A stretch of 64,000 nt of DNA from SpSt-398 sp041752235 (GTDB lineage Bacteria > Bacteroidota > Bacteroidia > Chitinophagales > Chitinophagaceae): the NCBI GenBank assembly GCA_041752235.1, contig JBGSHM010000028.1:12953-76952 (forward strand), given 5' to 3'. Under the pieces are notes generated by a model that saw only the letters and a list, made by a program, of their open reading frames with translations, had not been told where the DNA came from and made no database searches. Each line of letters begins with the position of its first letter. Positions within the stretch are counted from its first letter, which is position 1. Positions 61,910-64,000 of the stretch are shown in pieces. The position numbers and the translations under genes were made by a program.

Positions 61910-63028
61910 TTATTTCAGGCTCACCGCAAAACTGCCTATAAGCAATTTGTTGTCATCGGTCGTCGCCTTGATGTTGGTTGTTTTTTCAAAGAGCCGGGTG
62001 ACTTTCCGGAGTAGCCCGCGGGATCTTTTATTACCATCATCTGTTATGTTATACGAAGTATAGGAAGGATTTGTTACAATGCCGTTGTTAACGGTAAGTG
62101 AAGGGTCGAGTGCATTGTTAGTGCTCTCAATAAGATCGGCTTTGTCGATCTGACGATCGGGAGTCAGACTTGTATTCACCGGATCAACAGCGGCATAAAG
62201 TGTTTGGTTGGATGGTTCATTTCCTACCGCAGACTGGTTACGCGGTGTTGGCAGGTTATTGCGGTTGCCGTTATTCACGAGATAAACAGGAGCCTGTGCA
62301 TCTTCTTTCCCCTTATTGAGTTCGGTCTTCTTGTCAATATTGGGTGTTACAGGAGTTTTCACCAATGTCTCACCCGTTGAAGATGTATTGTCTTTATCTT
62401 CTTTGGCCAATATCGGGTTTACAACAGGCTGTTCAACCGTATTGGAAGGAAGGGTTGCGGGTGTTTTCACCTCCTGGCTTGTACCGGCTATCGGGTTCAC
62501 TTCTTCGTCACCCGCATTATTGCGCAGCAGGAGTAAGGCACTGGTGCTAACAGCCAGTAACAATACAGCAGCTACAGCCACTCTCTTCCAGGTAAACCAG
62601 ATCACACGGGCCGGTTCTTTTTCTTCTTTATATAAAGAGGCCTTATCAGGGAACTGAATTGAATGATCAGTGGTCAGGATGGTTTGCCGATAAGCGGCCA
62701 GTTCGTTTTGCAATACATTGTCAGTGGTCAGCTTTTTTTCAAATTCAATTGTTTCAGCCGGACTTAATTCCTGATCAATATAGCGGAGTAATTTTTCTTC
62801 CCATTCAGCGGAGAGAACGGGATTGGATTGGCGATAGAGTAATTCTTTGTGTTCAAATTGAATGGATTCATCGGGGATAAGGCGGGCACTGTTCAACAGG
62901 TGTAATTCTTCTTCCAGGTCGGGATGGGCTTGTACAAAAGCTTCTACCGCTCTTTGTTCTTCGGCACTCAGTTCCTTGTCCACATACATCAGGAAGAACG
63001 ATTCGTAATTATTTCGGTTGATGTTCAT
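61910..63028 (-). CDS. Membrane anti-sigma-like protein with a duplicated N-terminal domain
   Basis: 372 residues. Residues 13-66 and 81-135 are clear repeats: MYVDKELSAEEQ against RYIDQELSPAET, and DESIQFEHKELLYR against DHSIQFPDKASLYK. Each is the helical start of an anti-sigma domain without zinc cysteines. One membrane segment about 148-168, then an Asn/Thr/Pro-rich periplasmic part with no recognised fold. Likely antagonist of the ECF sigma factor encoded 17 nt upstream. Confidence 0.82.
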   Translation of the reverse strand: MNINRNNYESFFLMYVDKELSAEEQRAVEAFVQAHPDLEEELHLLNSARLIPDESIQFEHKELLYRQSNPVLSAEWEEKLLRYIDQELSPAETIEFEKKLTTDNVLQNELAAYRQTILTTDHSIQFPDKASLYKEEKEPARVIWFTWKRVAVAAVLLLAVSTSALLLLRNNAGDEEVNPIAGTSQEVKTPATLPSNTVEQPVVNPILAKEDKDNTSSTGETLVKTPVTPNIDKKTELNKGKEDAQAPVYLVNNGNRNNLPTPRNQSAVGNEPSNQTLYAAVDPVNTSLTPDRQIDKADLIESTNNALDPSLTVNNGIVTNPSYTSYNITDDGNKRSRGLLRKVTRLFEKTTNIKATTDDNKLLIGSFAVSLK

Positions 63029-63045
63029 GATACGCCGCTTTACAG

Positions 63046-63531
63046 TTAAATAACATTTTCAGGACTCCCCAGGTAAGATCTTAGTTGCGTGCGGGCCCGG
63101 TGAAGATAGACTTTAACCTGGCTTTCACTCAATCCTGTGATCTGACCGATCTCATCATAACTATACCCTTCGTAATCTTTTAGCAAGACCAGTGAACGTT
63201 GTGTTTCGCTCAACCTGTTCAGGGCTTCGTGAAGCACCTTGCTCACCTGGATCCCCGGGGCCGGAGCTACGCGGGTATTTTCGCCAAACTCTTCTTTCAA
63301 CTGGACCCGCTTTCCTTTGCGGATATGATCGATCATTTGGCGGTAAGCCACCGTAAATAAATAGGATTTGCTTTTTACCGGATCGATCTCCTCGCGATGG
63401 ATCCACATTTTTTCAAAAGTGGATTGCACCACATCACGTGCGTCCTCTTCATGCCGAAGGTTCTTCACGATAAAGCGGTACACGTTATCCGCGTAGCTGG
63501 TTACACATTCATTGTATTCCCGTTCAGTCAT
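63046..63531 (-). CDS. ECF sigma factor
   Basis: 161 residues with region 2 (YADNVYRFIVKNLRHEEDARDVVQSTFEKMW, YLFTVAYRQMIDHIRK) and region 4 (LSETQRSLVLLKDYEGYSYDEIGQITGLSESQVKVYLHRARTQLR). First gene of a sigma/anti-sigma/beta-barrel operon. TAATTTAG about 20 nt upstream is one mismatch from the housekeeping -7 element. Regulon unknown. Confidence 0.93.
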   Translation of the reverse strand: MTEREYNECVTSYADNVYRFIVKNLRHEEDARDVVQSTFEKMWIHREEIDPVKSKSYLFTVAYRQMIDHIRKGKRVQLKEEFGENTRVAPAPGIQVSKVLHEALNRLSETQRSLVLLKDYEGYSYDEIGQITGLSESQVKVYLHRARTQLRSYLGSPENVI

Positions 63532-63626
63532 AAACAGTGGTCGTTGCTAAATTACGTTAGGACTTATGACTTTTCAGCCATTAGTAATACGTTTCATGAA
63601 CAAAAAAAGTTACAATCGGGTGTAAA

Positions 63627-63650
63627 AAAGAACGCCTTGATTATTAAGGC
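63627..63650 (-). terminator. Hairpin after the small membrane gene
   Basis: Minus strand: GCCTT (63650-63646), seven-base loop, AAGGC (63638-63634), then a T-rich run. The TAA stop of the gene ending at 63644 starts within the stem and ends in the loop. Confidence 0.6.
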
Positions 63651-63862
63651 ATTACATTGATCGAAGACATGAATTGGCGGGGCAGGCTCTCCCAGATCAT
63701 TTCGCCCGCACCACGGCTCCCTTCTTCCTCCAAACAGCAATCGGCAGGCTGCGAAGCCGGAGAGGCATTGTCAATGCCGGTGGCGACAAATGACAGGAAT
63801 ACCAGGCCGGCTACGACCACAAAGCCGATCAGGCTGATTTTCAAGTAATTCTTACGACTCAT
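63644..63862 (-). CDS. Small single-pass membrane protein
   Basis: 72 residues from the ATG at 63862; the longer frame has a proline run and no signal. One hydrophobic segment (ISLIGFVVVAGLVFLSFVA) then CCLEEEGSRGAGEMIWESLPRQFMSSI, a Cys-Cys pair and an amphipathic end. No family recognised. Upstream of the sigma gene in the same direction but separated by a terminator-like hairpin. Confidence 0.6.
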   Translation of the reverse strand: MSRKNYLKISLIGFVVVAGLVFLSFVATGIDNASPASQPADCCLEEEGSRGAGEMIWESLPRQFMSSINVMP

Positions 63863-63942
63863 AGCCGGTTGGTTTTTATATTGGACGTGGGTAGTGGGGG
63901 ATTTGTTACAGAAAAATGACAGAATTTTAGGTGGGGGGGGTG

Positions 63943-63978
63943 GTACCGCCAAGGCGCAATAGACGCCAGGTGCGCCGG
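63943..63978. repeat. Half octad element A6
   Basis: GTACCGCCAAGGCGCAATAG and AGACGCCAGGTGCGCC show the A-family left arm. No right arm is visible before the window ends. Confidence 0.55.
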
Positions 63979-64000
63979 GAAGCTTGCTGTGCGAGACCTC

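Noticed and set aside
1..64000. tRNA or rRNA genes
   Set aside because: No cloverleaf pattern with a T-loop GTTCRA-type box or rRNA core sequence noticed in any intergenic gap.

Overview
The window is chromosomal DNA of a Bacteroidota bacterium, most likely of the Chitinophagaceae type. This rests on two SusC/SusD outer-membrane nutrient-uptake pairs, a PorZ-like component and two C-terminally tagged substrates of the type IX secretion system, a GldA-type gliding ATPase, Bacteroidota-style promoter elements (TAnnTTTG, several directly in front of start codons) and a near absence of Shine-Dalgarno sequences. I see no phage, no CRISPR array, no rRNA or tRNA, and no complete insertion sequence.

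Layout. 1-10.5 kb (minus strand): two SusC-SusD operons separated by a strong terminator; the second carries an extra surface lipoprotein. 10.5-19.2 kb: an RND-type exporter, porZ-recO (ATGA overlap), an amidohydrolase, prfA and a glycine-rich protein. 19.2-24 kb: a candidate small RNA, a VanZ-like protein, an ECF sigma/anti-sigma pair, gcvH, a secreted cyclophilin and a RES/Xre toxin-antitoxin pair. 24-33 kb: serS, an alpha subunit of a 2-oxoacid:ferredoxin oxidoreductase without its beta partner, and a DUF1501/DUF1800/type-B-sorted propeller operon. 33-38 kb: nth, a FtsB/DivIC-like protein, eno, gldA and a GH130-like lipoprotein. 38-43 kb: an inorganic-carbon/pH group (NhaD, two beta-carbonic anhydrases, a small His-rich exported protein, a SulP transporter). 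43-47.8 kb: a TolC/HlyD/ABC export operon preceded by a small exported protein. 47.9-60.2 kb: an acetate/short-chain acid locus with two AMP-forming acyl-CoA synthetases, a symporter-histidine kinase fusion, a stand-alone receiver, an MHS-type carrier, a porin, and an InsA-like zinc-ribbon/HTH protein that looks like a domesticated IS1 regulator. 60.3-64 kb: an L,D-transpeptidase and a second ECF sigma/anti-sigma/beta-barrel operon.

The most striking signal is in the intergenic DNA. About fifteen gaps hold elements that are mostly inverted repeats whose arms are built from tandem, degenerate units of fixed length: 7 nt in four unrelated sequence families, about 8 nt in one and about 9 nt in two. 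In three of the heptad elements the 7-nt register runs unbroken through the palindrome centre. Most of the elements abut, and several contain, the stop codon of the neighbouring gene. Different sequences share one architecture, which suggests a common origin or function (mobile hairpin, 3'-end processing or bidirectional termination) that ordinary terminators do not explain.

All names are from sequence reading alone; no database search was possible.
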